Shown here one piece after another: positions 17,552-30,048 of a stretch of DNA of 64,000 nucleotides. Within the stretch, counting starts at the first letter, position 1. Every line of letters begins with the position of its first letter. The notes below the pieces were generated by a model. It did no database searches. It saw only the letters and a list, made by a program, of their open reading frames with translations, and had not been told where the DNA came from. The translations under genes were made by a program, and so were the position numbers. Source of the stretch: Ensifer aridi (GTDB taxonomy: Bacteria; Pseudomonadota; Alphaproteobacteria; Rhizobiales; Rhizobiaceae); NCBI RefSeq assembly GCF_002078505.1, contig NZ_LUAV01000013.1, forward strand, positions 1 to 64,000. The letters run 5' to 3'.

Positions 17552-18550
17552 ATGCAAATGGTTTCGCTTGGAAAATCCGGTCCGAAAGTCTCCGCCATCG
17601 GGCTCGGCTGCATGGGAATGTCGGGCATGTACGGTCCCGCAGACCGCACGGAGAGCATCGCCACGATCCATGCCGCGCTAGATGCCGGTATTAATTTGCT
17701 CGACACCGGAGACTTCTACGGCATGGGTCATAACGAGATGCTGATCGGCGAGGCGCTCAAGGATTGCGATCGCGACCAAGTGCTGCTCAGCGTGAAGTTC
17801 GGCGCCATGCGTGATGCAGCCGGCGCCTGGCTCGGTTACGATGCCCGGCCAAAGGCGGTGCGCAACTTCCTCGCCTATACGCTGCAGCGCCTCGGCGTCG
17901 AGTACATCGACATCTATCGCCCGTCCCGACTCGATCCCGACGTGCCGATCGAGGACACCATCGGTGCCGTAGCGGAAATGGTGAAAGCCGGCTATGTCCG
18001 TCATATCGGCCTCTCCGAAGTCGGACCGGAGACGATCCGGCGCGCGGCCGCCGTCCATCCGATATGCGATCTGCAGATCGAATACTCGCTGGTTTCCCGC
18101 GGGATTGAGGACGAGATCCTGCCGACCTGCCGCGAGCTCGGGATCGGCATCACTGCCTACGGCGTGCTGTCGCGCGGGCTGATAAGCGGCCACTGGCAGA
18201 AGGGAGCGGCGGGAAGCGGCGACTTCCGCGCCATGAGCCCTCGCTTCCAGGAGGGCAATGTCGATCAGAACCTCGCGCTGGTCGAGGCGCTGAGGCGCGT
18301 CGCCGACGCCAAAGGCGTGACCGTGGCGCAGATCGCCATCGCCTGGGTCGCCGCGCATGGGGCGGACATCGTGCCGCTCATCGGCGCACGCCGTCGCGAC
18401 AGGCTTTCCGAGGCGCTCGGCGCCCAATCGCTTCGTCTCGATGCGGATGACATGGCGGCGATCGAGCGCTCCGTCCCGAAGGGCGCCGCCGCCGGCGCCC
18501 GCTACCCCGAGGCGCAACTCGCGCACATGGACAGCGAAAGGCACGGATGA
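17552..18550 (+). CDS. Aldo/keto reductase
   Basis: A 332-residue (beta/alpha)8 NADPH-dependent reductase of the AKR11/AKR13 type. The N-terminal GLGCMGMSGMYGPADRTESIATIHAALDAGINLLDTGDFYG gives Asp51 and Tyr56, and Lys82 is in LLSVKFG. The usual catalytic His position reads IYRPSRLDPD, as in the YRPARLDP subgroup. The cofactor loop AHGADIVPLIGARRRDRLSEALGA is at about 270-295. It is divergent from the LysR gene, which probably regulates it. The substrate is probably a xenobiotic or sugar-derived aldehyde, but this is not determinable here. Confidence 0.9.
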   Translation: MQMVSLGKSGPKVSAIGLGCMGMSGMYGPADRTESIATIHAALDAGINLLDTGDFYGMGHNEMLIGEALKDCDRDQVLLSVKFGAMRDAAGAWLGYDARPKAVRNFLAYTLQRLGVEYIDIYRPSRLDPDVPIEDTIGAVAEMVKAGYVRHIGLSEVGPETIRRAAAVHPICDLQIEYSLVSRGIEDEILPTCRELGIGITAYGVLSRGLISGHWQKGAAGSGDFRAMSPRFQEGNVDQNLALVEALRRVADAKGVTVAQIAIAWVAAHGADIVPLIGARRRDRLSEALGAQSLRLDADDMAAIERSVPKGAAAGARYPEAQLAHMDSERHG

Positions 18551-18588
18551 ACGAGGAAGATGGAGCGCCGCTGTCGGAACCCGAGCGA

Positions 18589-19509
18589 TCAGACGGAGCC
18601 GGAGAAGGTGTCGCAGTCCGACATCTTGCCGCTGTCGAAACCTCGCTTGAACCACCGCATCCGCTGCTCGGACGTGCCGTGGTTGAAGCTTTCCGGTACG
18701 ACATAGCCCTGCATCCGCTTCTGCAGGGTGTCATCGCCGATCTGGGTCGCGGCGTTCAGCGCCTCCTCAAGGTCACCGCGCTCCAGCAATCCTTTCTGTT
18801 CGGTGTATTTGCCCCAGATGCCGGCGAAGCAGTCGGCCTGGAGTTCGACACGGATCGACATCTGGTTTGCCTCGGCCTCGCTCATGCGCTGGCGCATCTG
18901 GTTGAACTTCGGCAGGACCCCGATGAGGTTCTGGACGTGATGACCGACCTCATGCGCCAGCACATAGGCCTGGGCGAAGTCGCCGGAGGCGTCGAATTTC
19001 TGCGCGAGCTCGTCGAAGAAGCTCATGTCGAGGTAGACCTTGCGGTCGCCGGGGCAATAGAAGGGACCGGATGCAGCCGAGGCAAAGCCGCAGGCCGAGC
19101 GAACCGCGCCATTGAAGAGCACGAGCCTTGGCTCTTCATATTGTTCGCCGCTCGCCTGGAAAATGCCGTTCCAGGTGTCTTCCGTTTCCGCGAGCACCGT
19201 GGCCATGAAGGCTTTCATCTCCTCTTCCTCGGCCGAACCGCGCGGCGCTTGCGAGCCATCGCTCTGTTCGAAACCCGGCATGTTCACCGGCCCGCCTTCA
19301 AGGATCTGGAGCATATCGATGCCCATTGCCCTGAGCACGAAATAGAGGATGACGAGGAAGATCAGCGTGCCGAAGCTCATACCACCGCCGGCACGGCGCA
19401 TTCCGCCGCCAGGTATACGGAATCCGCCCCCGCGCCCGAACGGGCCCCCGGGGCTTGCCCCGCGCTGATCCTCGACATTGCTGGACTGGCGGCGGCCCTT
19501 CCATTCCAT
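18589..19509 (-). CDS. Neutral zinc metallopeptidase (YpfJ-like)
   Basis: A 306-residue protein of the YpfJ/putative neutral zinc metallopeptidase family. It has a Gly/Arg-rich N-terminus (residues 17-44), one transmembrane helix (about 46-61, FGTLIFLVILYFVLRAMG), and an extracytoplasmic domain. That domain has the zinc motif HEVGHH at 186-191 and a downstream ELQADCFAGIWG giving the third ligand region. MEWKGRRQSSNVEDQRG is the standard family start. The length is close to E. coli YpfJ. Substrates are unknown. The gene is convergent with the aldo/keto reductase. Confidence 0.9.
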   Translation of the reverse strand: MEWKGRRQSSNVEDQRGASPGGPFGRGGGFRIPGGGMRRAGGGMSFGTLIFLVILYFVLRAMGIDMLQILEGGPVNMPGFEQSDGSQAPRGSAEEEEMKAFMATVLAETEDTWNGIFQASGEQYEEPRLVLFNGAVRSACGFASAASGPFYCPGDRKVYLDMSFFDELAQKFDASGDFAQAYVLAHEVGHHVQNLIGVLPKFNQMRQRMSEAEANQMSIRVELQADCFAGIWGKYTEQKGLLERGDLEEALNAATQIGDDTLQKRMQGYVVPESFNHGTSEQRMRWFKRGFDSGKMSDCDTFSGSV

Positions 19510-19730
19510 GGTCTTTCCTCCAGAAGGCGTCGCCTCTACTTCAGCGCGCCCAATGATTTATACGTCCGGACGACGAGTCTTGTAAAACGCAATCGCCGGC
19601 AGCCGGTTGCATGCTGCGGGCGGTATTGTCGGGTGCCGTCGACGGCTATGTGCCTTGAGAGTAGGTGGCAGGATTGACGCCTCGCCCTCCCCGTGTTCCG
19701 ATCCAAGAAGCAGAACGGCAGGAGGGGCAG

Positions 19731-20759
19731 ATGAAGGCAGTGCGTCTGGAGTCGGTGGGTAATATCTCCGTTCGGGACGTCGAGGTGCCTGAGCCCGGGC
19801 CCGACGATCTGCTCGTCAAAGTGGAGGCCTGCGGCATATGCGGGACCGACCGCCATCTTCTTCATGGCGAATTTCCGTCCACGCCACCGGTCACGCTCGG
19901 GCACGAATTCTGCGGCATCGTCGTAAAGGCGGGCGACGCCGTCCGGGGCATCGCGCCCGGCGCCCGGATCACCGGCGATCCCAATATTTCCTGTGGCCGC
20001 TGTCCCCAGTGTCAGGCGGGGCGAGTCAATCTCTGCCGTAATCTGCGCGCGATCGGCATCCATCGCGACGGTGGCTTCGCCGAATACGTCCTGGTGCCGC
20101 AGAAGCAGGCTTTCGAGATCCCGCTTGCCCTTGATCCCGTGCATGGCGCCTTCTGTGAACCCCTCGCCTGTTGCCTGCACGGCATCGATATTGCGGGGAT
20201 AAAAACGGGCTCGACGGTGGCAGTCCTCGGTGGCGGCGTGATCGGCCTCCTGACGGTTCAACTCGCGAGACTCGCCGGCGCGACGACGGTCATTCTCTCG
20301 ACGCGCCAGGCATCGAAGCGCCGTTTGGCCGAAGAGGTCGGCGCGACCGCGACCGTCGATCCGGTGGCCACTGAGGTCGTGGAAGCGATCGCCGGCCCGG
20401 CAGGTCTCGTTCCGGGAGGCGTCGACGTGGTGATCGAATGCGCCGGCGTCGCGGAAACGGTGCAGCAGTCGACGCGGCTCGCCAAAGCGGGCGGCACGGT
20501 CGTGATCCTGGGCGTGTTGCCGCAGGGCGAAAAGGTCGAGATCGAGCCCTTCGACATCCTCTTCCGCGAACTTCGTGTGCTCGGCTCTTTCATCAATCCC
20601 TTTGTCCATCGCCGTGCCGCCGATCTCGTTGCTTCCGGTGCGATCGAAATCGACCGGCTGATTTCCCGTCGCGTGCCGCTCGCGGAGGCGCCGGGCATCA
20701 TCACCTGTCCGGCCGCTGCTGGAGAGGTCAAGGTGCTGGTTATCCCTTCTTGCGGATAG
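19731..20759 (+). CDS. Zinc-dependent alcohol/polyol dehydrogenase
   Basis: A 342-residue MDR-superfamily dehydrogenase. Catalytic zinc ligands are Cys37 (CGICGTD) and His58-Glu59 (GHE). The structural zinc loop is Cys88, 91, 94 and 102 (CGRCPQCQAGRVNLC). The nucleotide fold is VAVLGGGVIGLL. Sequence style (TGDPNISCGRCPQCQ, FAEYVLVP, CEPLACCLHGID) resembles sorbitol/threonine/polyol dehydrogenases. The ATG at 19731 follows GGAGGGG, so the 22-codon extension is rejected. It reduces or oxidises an unknown polyol with NAD(P). Confidence 0.9.
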   Translation: MKAVRLESVGNISVRDVEVPEPGPDDLLVKVEACGICGTDRHLLHGEFPSTPPVTLGHEFCGIVVKAGDAVRGIAPGARITGDPNISCGRCPQCQAGRVNLCRNLRAIGIHRDGGFAEYVLVPQKQAFEIPLALDPVHGAFCEPLACCLHGIDIAGIKTGSTVAVLGGGVIGLLTVQLARLAGATTVILSTRQASKRRLAEEVGATATVDPVATEVVEAIAGPAGLVPGGVDVVIECAGVAETVQQSTRLAKAGGTVVILGVLPQGEKVEIEPFDILFRELRVLGSFINPFVHRRAADLVASGAIEIDRLISRRVPLAEAPGIITCPAAAGEVKVLVIPSCG

Positions 20760-20926
20760 TCTGTGCTTGACGGCATCGAAGGTGATTTTTCGCCGCAGGT
20801 CGGCACTTTGAAGGGCCGGCGCAAATATGTTCGCTTTATTGTCGATTCTGGAATTTTCGGGGTTTCGCTTGCAGAAACATTTGCCTATAAGCCGCTTTTA
20901 GCCTGAAAAGACCATCAATGCGCGAC

Positions 20927-20959
20927 CCGGCCGGTGACCTCCCAACCTGGCCGGTTTTT
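20927..20959 (+). terminator. Terminator-like hairpin in the carB leader
   Basis: CCGGCCGGT (20927-20935) pairs with ACC-T-GGCCGG (20945-20954, one bulge) and is followed by TTTTT at 20955-20959. It is 27 nt before the carB start and 168 nt after the dehydrogenase stop, so it either ends that transcript or attenuates carB. Confidence 0.6.
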
Positions 20960-20985
20960 CGCGCAGCCAGAAACGGATGATTGCC

Positions 20986-24477
<3,492 letters not shown>

Positions 24478-24488
24478 CGCCTCCGCTT

Positions 24489-24510
24489 GCGCACCCGAAA
24501 ACGGGTGCGC
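24489..24510. terminator. Perfect hairpin after carB
   Basis: GCGCACCCG (24489-24497) and CGGGTGCGC (24502-24510) form a perfect 9-bp stem with an AAAA loop, 11 nt after the carB stop in the convergent gap before the MFS gene. No T-tract follows, so it may be a 3'-stability hairpin rather than an intrinsic terminator. Confidence 0.5.
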
Positions 24511-24560
24511 ACATCGCTGCGGGAAGCAACAGGCGACAGGCTCCCCGGCCAGGCAACGGC

Positions 24561-26045
24561 TCAAACCGATCCCCGCGTCCCTGCCTGTCCGTGCGGCGCG
24601 GCACGCGCCTTCTGCCGCACAAGGCTACGGGTCCTTATGCCGAAGACGAGCGATGCGGCGGCGATGATGCAAGCGAGGGCGAACACCGCGAGCAAGGCCG
24701 CAGAGATCACGCGATCGCTGGCGCCTTCGTCGAAGCCCCGCGCATTGGCGGTCGCCCCGAAAACGGCGGCGCCGATCGCATAACCCGCCGATTGCAGCGT
24801 CGGCAGCAGAGCGGACGTCTTGTCGCGCTCCTCAATGCTCGATACGTCCATCAAAAGCTGACTGAGCGTCCCCCAGCAAACACCGAAACCCGCGCCGATC
24901 GCGATCTGGCTGATGAAGACCAGGCGGTACTCGCCGGCGCCGACGGCAAGTGTCAATCCAACGAGGCCGAGGCAAAGAAGCAACGGGCCCGTGGAGATCA
25001 ATCGAACGCGCATCGCATGCGATCGCAGGCTCGCCACCAGTATCGCCGTCCCGCTCCAGGACATGGCCATCAACGCGCTTGAGAACCCGGCGGCAGTCGG
25101 GCCGAAATCCCACAGGCGTTGCAGCGCATAGACGAGGTAGACGGAGCCCGAGGACTGGGCCAGCGGCATCAGCAGAACGACCCAGAGGCCGGTGCCGAGC
25201 GGCTTGCTGACCGAAAAAGCGTCTGGCGGCAGGATGGAGCGCGGTGCTCGACGATCGGAGCGGATCGTACCGACGAAAACCGCGAGCGCCGCCACCAGCA
25301 GGGCCGCCATCGCATAGCCGTTGTCTGCAGTGTTCGAGAGCGAAATCAGCAGGACGCCGAAGCCGAAGGCGATGAGCCGCGGCAACGGAACCGCTACCGC
25401 CACTTTTGCGCCTCGCGCCGGTTGACGAACGATCGCAACGACGAGTGCGACGAAGATCGCCACGGCCGGGATATTGACGAAGAACGCTGCGCGCCACGAC
25501 CAATGTTCCGTGAGCAGCCCGGAGATGAGCGGGCCGGCAAAGGCGGCGGTAGCCCAGACGATCGCTTCCGCGCCAAAGACCTTGGGCACGAGGCGCGGCG
25601 GGAAGAGCTCCGGAATGAGTGCGTAGCAGACGGCCGCGACTATGCCTTCGCCGAAGCCCTGCAGCAACCGGCCGGCGAGCACCTGCGGCATGCCGCTCGC
25701 CGTCGTAGCGATCACGGTTCCTGTGGCGAAGACAAGCGCTGCGGCGATCAGCGTCTTGCGCGCGCCGAACCCCGTCTTCAGGTTGGCCGCCATGGCGCCG
25801 CCGACGATGGCGAACACGAGGTAGAGCGTGAACGCCCAAGACAAAAGGGCAGCCCCGCCGAATTCCTCGACTGCCGTCGGCAGCGCCGTCGAGACGAAGA
25901 ATTCGTTGAAGGCAAAGAGTGCGACACCGAGGCACAAGGTCACGGTCGCCGCCAAGTGGCGGGGTTGCAAGAGTTCGCTCCAGCGGCCCTCGGCCTCCGC
26001 CTGCTGCGTCGTATCGGCACCTAAATTCTGTTCGGCTAAACTCAT
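24561..26045 (-). CDS. MFS transporter (DHA2-like drug efflux)
   Basis: A 494-residue major facilitator with about 13-14 hydrophobic segments. The cytosolic N-terminus ends at [36 protein letters not shown]. Motif A-like [13 protein letters not shown] follows TM2, and motif C-like [35 protein letters not shown] follows. It belongs to the drug/metabolite antiporters. The start at 26045 is the first ATG giving the family N-terminus. Upstream lies a MerR-family-type promoter with a 19-bp spacer, so a SoxR- or related MerR-type regulator outside this window probably controls it. It is divergent from greA. Confidence 0.85.
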   Translation of the reverse strand: MSLAEQNLGADTTQQAEAEGRWSELLQPRHLAATVTLCLGVALFAFNEFFVSTALPTAVEEFGGAALLSWAFTLYLVFAIVGGAMAANLKTGFGARKTLIAAALVFATGTVIATTASGMPQVLAGRLLQGFGEGIVAAVCYALIPELFPPRLVPKVFGAEAIVWATAAFAGPLISGLLTEHWSWRAAFFVNIPAVAIFVALVVAIVRQPARGAKVAVAVPLPRLIAFGFGVLLISLSNTADNGYAMAALLVAALAVFVGTIRSDRRAPRSILPPDAFSVSKPLGTGLWVVLLMPLAQSSGSVYLVYALQRLWDFGPTAAGFSSALMAMSWSGTAILVASLRSHAMRVRLISTGPLLLCLGLVGLTLAVGAGEYRLVFISQIAIGAGFGVCWGTLSQLLMDVSSIEERDKTSALLPTLQSAGYAIGAAVFGATANARGFDEGASDRVISAALLAVFALACIIAAASLVFGIRTRSLVRQKARAAPHGQAGTRGSV

Positions 26046-26086
26046 GGGGTCGGTTCCGTATCGTTCCTTCGTTGATGGAACCAGCA

Positions 26087-26117
26087 CTGATACAACCTCA
26101 ACTGCGGTTGAGGTAAA
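26087..26117 (-). promoter_or_regulatory. MerR/SoxR-type promoter with 19-bp spacer and internal palindrome
   Basis: On the minus strand TTTACC (26117-26112) is separated from TATCAG (26092-26087) by exactly 19 nt. The spacer region contains the 8-bp-arm palindrome ACCTCAACTGCGGTTGAGGT (26095-26114). A 19-20 bp spacer with a dyad starting at the -35 is the hallmark of MerR-family activators, and CCTCAA/TTGAGG is the half-site style of SoxR. The likely +1 is about 35 nt before the MFS start codon. Confidence 0.65.
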
Positions 26118-26279
26118 GAGGCTTTCCTTCACCCGGCGTCGGATTGTGTTCGGCTCGGCCACCGCGGGGAAGGACCGCGAAAAATCTGGCTTTCGCGCTT
26201 CCGTTTCTGTTATAAGAACGGTTCGGATGTTTCGGACGGTTCCGGTGCTTTTGCTCCGGCGACCGTTTTCTTTTGCGTG

Positions 26280-26301
26280 GGCGCCGCCGAAAGGCGGCGC
26301 C
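26280..26301 (+). promoter_or_regulatory. GNRA-tetraloop hairpin in the greA leader
   Basis: GGCGCCGCC (26280-26288), loop GAAA, GGCGGCGCC (26293-26301): a perfect 9-bp GC stem capped by a GNRA tetraloop, ending 24 nt before the greA start. There is no T-tract. It could regulate greA translation or elongation, or stabilise the 5' end. Confidence 0.5.
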
Positions 26302-26325
26302 GCGTGTCTGATGAAGGATGATGAA

Positions 26326-26802
26326 ATGGTCGACAAGGTGCCGATGACACAGGGTGGGTTCGTCAATCTGCAGGAGGAGCTGCGTTGGCGCCAGCAGGAG
26401 GAACGCCCGCGAATCATCGAAGCGATCGCTGAGGCTCGCGCTCATGGCGACTTGTCGGAAAATGCCGAATACCATGCGGCCAAGGAAGCTCAGAGCCATA
26501 ACGAGGGTCGCATCGGCGAACTCGAGGATCTGATTGCGCGTGCCGAAGTGATCGATCTGTCGAAGATGTCCGGTTCGAAGATCAAGTTTGGCGCGAAGGT
26601 GAAGCTCGTCGACGAGGATACCGAAGAGGAAAAGACCTACCAGATCGTCGGCGATCAGGAAGCCGACGTCAAAGCGGGACGCATTTCCATCTCTTCCCCG
26701 ATCGCTCGCGCGCTGATCGGCAAGGAAGTGGGCGACTCGATCGAAGTCAACGCTCCCGGCGGCTCCAAGGCATACGAAATTCTCGCCATTCACTGGGGCT
26801 GA
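26326..26802 (+). CDS. greA: Transcription elongation factor GreA
   Basis: GreA, 158 residues, rescues backtracked RNA polymerase by stimulating transcript cleavage through the secondary channel. It has an N-terminal coiled coil with the acidic tip [27 protein letters not shown] and a C-terminal FKBP-like domain (about 85-158, [30 protein letters not shown]). The start at 26326 gives the usual [19 protein letters not shown]; an AAGGATGA ribosome site precedes it. The much longer open frame upstream is not coding. It is followed by lpsB as in Sinorhizobium. Confidence 0.96.
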   Translation: MVDKVPMTQGGFVNLQEELRWRQQEERPRIIEAIAEARAHGDLSENAEYHAAKEAQSHNEGRIGELEDLIARAEVIDLSKMSGSKIKFGAKVKLVDEDTEEEKTYQIVGDQEADVKAGRISISSPIARALIGKEVGDSIEVNAPGGSKAYEILAIHWG

Positions 26803-26880
26803 CCGCCCCGCACTGGCGCGCGTCCCCGCTCCGCCCCTTTTCCCAATAGTGATTGTCGCATGCGCGAGGAGAGCGCACAC

Positions 26881-27936
26881 GTGGTCGATATACGCGACGT
26901 CGAGGTGATTGCGCCCAATTTCAAGCGCCGGCTCTCCGGCGTTACTTCGACGATCATCCAGCTCATTCCGGTGCAGCGCGCTCTCGGCCAGAAGATCGCG
27001 GTGCTCGGCCCGGGGCTCCCCAAGAATTTGCCGTCTGTCCGGTACCGCGACCTGATCCATCTATGGAGGAGACCGGCGGGACGTCCGTGCCGTGTCTGGC
27101 ACGCGCGGCGCAACGTCGAAATGCTGCCCGCGATCCTCCTGCGCGATCTGTTGCGCATGAAGATCCGGATTGTCTTCACCTCGGCTTCGCAGCGCCGGCA
27201 CACCGGGTGGAGCAAGTTCCTCATTCGCCGGATGGATGCGGTGATCGCGACGAGCGCAAAAACTGCCGCCTATCTGGAGGTGCCGAATACCGTCGTCCTG
27301 CACGGCATCGATACCAAGCGCTTCCGGCCGCCCGGCGACAAGGCAGAAGCCAAACGTCGGCTCGGTCTCGATCCGTCGAAGAAGTTCGTCGGATGCTTCG
27401 GGCGCGTGCGTCGCCAGAAGGGGACCGACCTTTTCGTCGACAGCATGATCGCTCTCCTGCCCGGCCGGCCCGAATGGAGTGCGATCGTTGCCGGGCGGGC
27501 CACCGGTTCCCACCTCGCCTTCGAGTCCGAACTGAAGGAACGCGTCGTCAAAGCAGGGCTCGCCGATCGTATTCTCTTCGTCGGCGAACACACAAACATT
27601 CCGGACTGGTACCAGGCGCTCGATCTCTTCATCGCCCCGCAGCGCTGGGAAGGCTTCGGCCTGACGCCGCTCGAAGCCATGGCGACCGGCGTGCCCGTCG
27701 TGGCGACGGAAGTCGGTGCCTTTTCCGAGCTGATCGCCGTCGGCGATGAGGAAACCGGTCTCATCATTGCGGCCGACAATCTCGAGGCGATGGTCAACGG
27801 CGCGGCCGTCTTCATGGACGATCTGCCGCGACTGGCGGCAGCCGGAGCCAACGGGCTCGCGCGGACGTCGAAAAATTTTGCCATAGAAGCGGAAGCCCGA
27901 GCGATCGGAGCGGTCTACGAAAACCTTATGCGCTGA
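26881..27936 (+). CDS. lpsB: LPS core glycosyltransferase LpsB
   Basis: A GT4-family glycosyltransferase that adds mannose/glucose residues to the LPS core in Sinorhizobium; lpsB mutants have altered LPS and poor symbiosis. Features are VDIRDVEVIAPNFKRRLSGVTSTIIQL, the LHGIDTKRF donor-site segment, FGRVRRQKGTDLFVDSM, and the EX7E-type block APQRWEGFGLTPLEAMATGVPVVATEVGAFSELI. The GTG at 26881, preceded by GAGGAG (9-11 nt), gives 351 residues, the length I recall for S. meliloti LpsB; an ATG 7 codons earlier is the alternative. It sits downstream of greA and convergent with lpsE. Confidence 0.93.
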   Translation: MVDIRDVEVIAPNFKRRLSGVTSTIIQLIPVQRALGQKIAVLGPGLPKNLPSVRYRDLIHLWRRPAGRPCRVWHARRNVEMLPAILLRDLLRMKIRIVFTSASQRRHTGWSKFLIRRMDAVIATSAKTAAYLEVPNTVVLHGIDTKRFRPPGDKAEAKRRLGLDPSKKFVGCFGRVRRQKGTDLFVDSMIALLPGRPEWSAIVAGRATGSHLAFESELKERVVKAGLADRILFVGEHTNIPDWYQALDLFIAPQRWEGFGLTPLEAMATGVPVVATEVGAFSELIAVGDEETGLIIAADNLEAMVNGAAVFMDDLPRLAAAGANGLARTSKNFAIEAEARAIGAVYENLMR

Positions 27937-27977
27937 CTGAAATTCTTGTCCGCGTATGAGGAGAACGCAGAGCCGTC

Positions 27978-28998
27978 TTACCGTCGCGAGGCAAAGAGCT
28001 TCAGATAGGCGTCCGTGATTGCTTCCTTGGAGAACTGGCTGACCAAAGTTTGGTATCCGCGCTCGGCCAGTTGTTTTGCCAGCTCGGGCGCATTGATGAT
28101 CCGCTCGACCGCATGCGCAAAACCATCTGCGTCTCCTATGTCGACCATCAGCCATTTTCGCCATCGCGCATGAACCATTCCGGCCCCTCGGAGCAGCTCG
28201 ATACGACCGGTGTCCCTTGTGCCCAAGCCTCCAGGACCACGTTGCCGAGTGGTTCGTGGCTCGAGGCCATGACGAAGACGTCGGCGGCTGCGAGGAACGG
28301 CCGTGCATCCTTTTGCCAGCCGGCGAAGCGCACCCGGTTGGAGATGCCGAGATCGGCTGCGAGCTTCTGCAGGCTGTCCCGCTCTTCACCGTCGCCGAGC
28401 AGCCATAGATAGGCGCCCGGCAGTTTGGCGATTGCTTCGATCAAGGTGTGAAATCCCTTGCGCTCGACGAAGCGTCCCATCGAAATGACGACGGGCACGT
28501 CGACAGGCGTGTCGAGCATTGCCCTGTCTACGGCTCGACACGTTCGGCGTCGGTAAAATTGGAAATGACCTTGACCTGCCGTTTCCATCCCAGGCTTAGG
28601 ACGCGCTCGGCAATACCAGGCGTGTTGCAGACGAGGCAATCTGTGTTTTTGAAATAGCTGAGACGGGTGGGATAGTCACCGAGACGGGAGATCTTGAGCG
28701 CATCTTTGTAGTCGGGCATCAACTCGCTTGCGCGCGGCGCCCAGGCCATCAGCACGTCCGGCTTCTCGCGCCGCGCCATATGCCTTACCTTCAACGGCAG
28801 CAGGAGGCGATCGAGCGAGAGGTTGCGAAAATGGCTCTCCTTGATCTTCGTGGCGCCTTCGATCTCCCGGCGCCAGGCGCGTCCCGGTCGGATGATGGAC
28901 GTCTGCTCGACACCGCGTTCCGCGAGTGCATTGGCGAGATGGACGAAGAAGCGCTCGGCGCCGCCGTCCTTGCCGAAATGGAAGTGGATCACCTTCAT
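27978..28998 (-). pseudogene. lpsE: LPS core glycosyltransferase LpsE, two frameshifts
   Basis: A GT4 glycosyltransferase paralogous to lpsD, read in three frames. Frame 1 (28998-28528) runs from MKVIHFHFGKDGGAERFFVHL to NFTDAERVEP and then TAG. Frame 2 continues VDRAMLDTPVDVPVVISMGRFVERKGFH to EWFMRDGENG, then TGA at 28150-28148. Frame 3 continues LMVDIGDADGFAHAVERI to the end at 27978. Each junction is fixed by restoring one base (C near 28531, G near 28151 on the plus strand), which gives exactly 341 codons including stop. The paralogue LpsD keeps the continuous reading PIAPVDRA at the first junction. It is either a recent pseudogene or a double sequencing error. The start overlaps the lpsD stop (ATGA). 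Confidence 0.85.
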
Positions 28999-30026
28999 CG
29001 CTTTGCGGTGCCCCTGGCAAAGAGATCGAGGTAAGCGTCGGTGATGGCCTTTTCGGAGAAGCGGGTGCGCAAAGTTTCGCGCCCGCCGGCGCTCAGCCGC
29101 TCGCGAAGCACAGCATCGTCGCGCAGGCGCCGAATGGCGTCGGCGAGGCCGTCGTCATCGCCGCAATCGACCATCAGCGCATCGCTCTCATCGGTCATCA
29201 CCCAGGACGGACCTTCGGCGCGGGAGGAAATGGTCGGCTTCCCCGCCCCCCAACCCTCGAAGCAGACGTTGCCGAGCGGTTCATGCGAGGAGTTTATCGC
29301 AAAGACGTCCCCGGCGGCGAGAAAACCATAGGCGTTGGTTTGCCATCCCGCAAAGCGGACGCGATCGCGCATACCGAGTTCGTCCGTCAACTGTTCGAGC
29401 TGCGCTCGCTCCGCCCCGTCGCCGACGAGCCACAGATAGGTTCCCTCCACCTTCTTTACAGCGCGGATAAGCCCGTCAAAGCCCTTTCGCTTGACGAAGC
29501 GGCCCATGCCGACGACGACGAATGCGTCTGCAGGGGTTTGCATGCTGGCGCGGTCGACAGGGGCAATCGGCTTGGCGCGGGTGAAGTTCGCGATCACCTC
29601 GACGTCGCGTTTCCAACCGAGTTCGCGAACCTTCGTGGCGATGTCTGGGGTGATGCAGACGAGCGTTTCAACGTTGGTGTAGTAGCCGAGATGCTCGGGG
29701 TAATCGCCGAGGCGCGAGATGCGAAAGGACTTGGCGCGTGCCGGCATGAACCGGCTGGCCCGCAACTGCCATGCCATGATTACATCCGGCTTGAAGTCGT
29801 GAAGGATGCGGTTCATCCGCCATTTCAGCAGGAAGCGCGAAAGCGAAATACGCCGAAAAACACCCTCATAGATCGTCGCGCTGCCCTCAATGTCCTTGCG
29901 CCAGCTACGGTCCGGCCGGATTAATGCGCGCTGCTCGATCCCTCTGTCGTGAAGCGCATTGACGAGATTGACGAAGAAGCGCTCGGCTCCGCCTTCTTTG
30001 CCGAAATGGATGTGCATGACTTTCAT
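28995..30026 (-). CDS. lpsD: LPS core glycosyltransferase LpsD
   Basis: A 343-residue GT4-family glycosyltransferase beginning MKVMHIHFGKEGGAERFFVNLVNAL. The Rossmann-like C-terminal half has VVGMGRFVKRKGFDGLIRAV, YLWLVGDGAERAQLE and the donor-binding block NSSHEPLGNVCFEGWGAGKPTISS. The 23-codon upstream extension is rejected in favour of the ATG at 30026. It sits between lpsC (22 nt gap) and lpsE (4-nt overlap) in the lrp-lpsC-lpsD-lpsE order known from S. meliloti. It acts at the cytosolic face of the inner membrane on LPS core. It is intact. Confidence 0.92.
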   Translation of the reverse strand: MKVMHIHFGKEGGAERFFVNLVNALHDRGIEQRALIRPDRSWRKDIEGSATIYEGVFRRISLSRFLLKWRMNRILHDFKPDVIMAWQLRASRFMPARAKSFRISRLGDYPEHLGYYTNVETLVCITPDIATKVRELGWKRDVEVIANFTRAKPIAPVDRASMQTPADAFVVVGMGRFVKRKGFDGLIRAVKKVEGTYLWLVGDGAERAQLEQLTDELGMRDRVRFAGWQTNAYGFLAAGDVFAINSSHEPLGNVCFEGWGAGKPTISSRAEGPSWVMTDESDALMVDCGDDDGLADAIRRLRDDAVLRERLSAGGRETLRTRFSEKAITDAYLDLFARGTAKR

Positions 30027-30048
30027 GCCGAACAAACCCCTGCAGCCG

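Noticed and set aside
25828..26325. 166-codon N-terminal extension of GreA
   Set aside because: It overlaps the MFS gene and the MerR-type promoter, and GreA is complete from MVDKVPMTQ.
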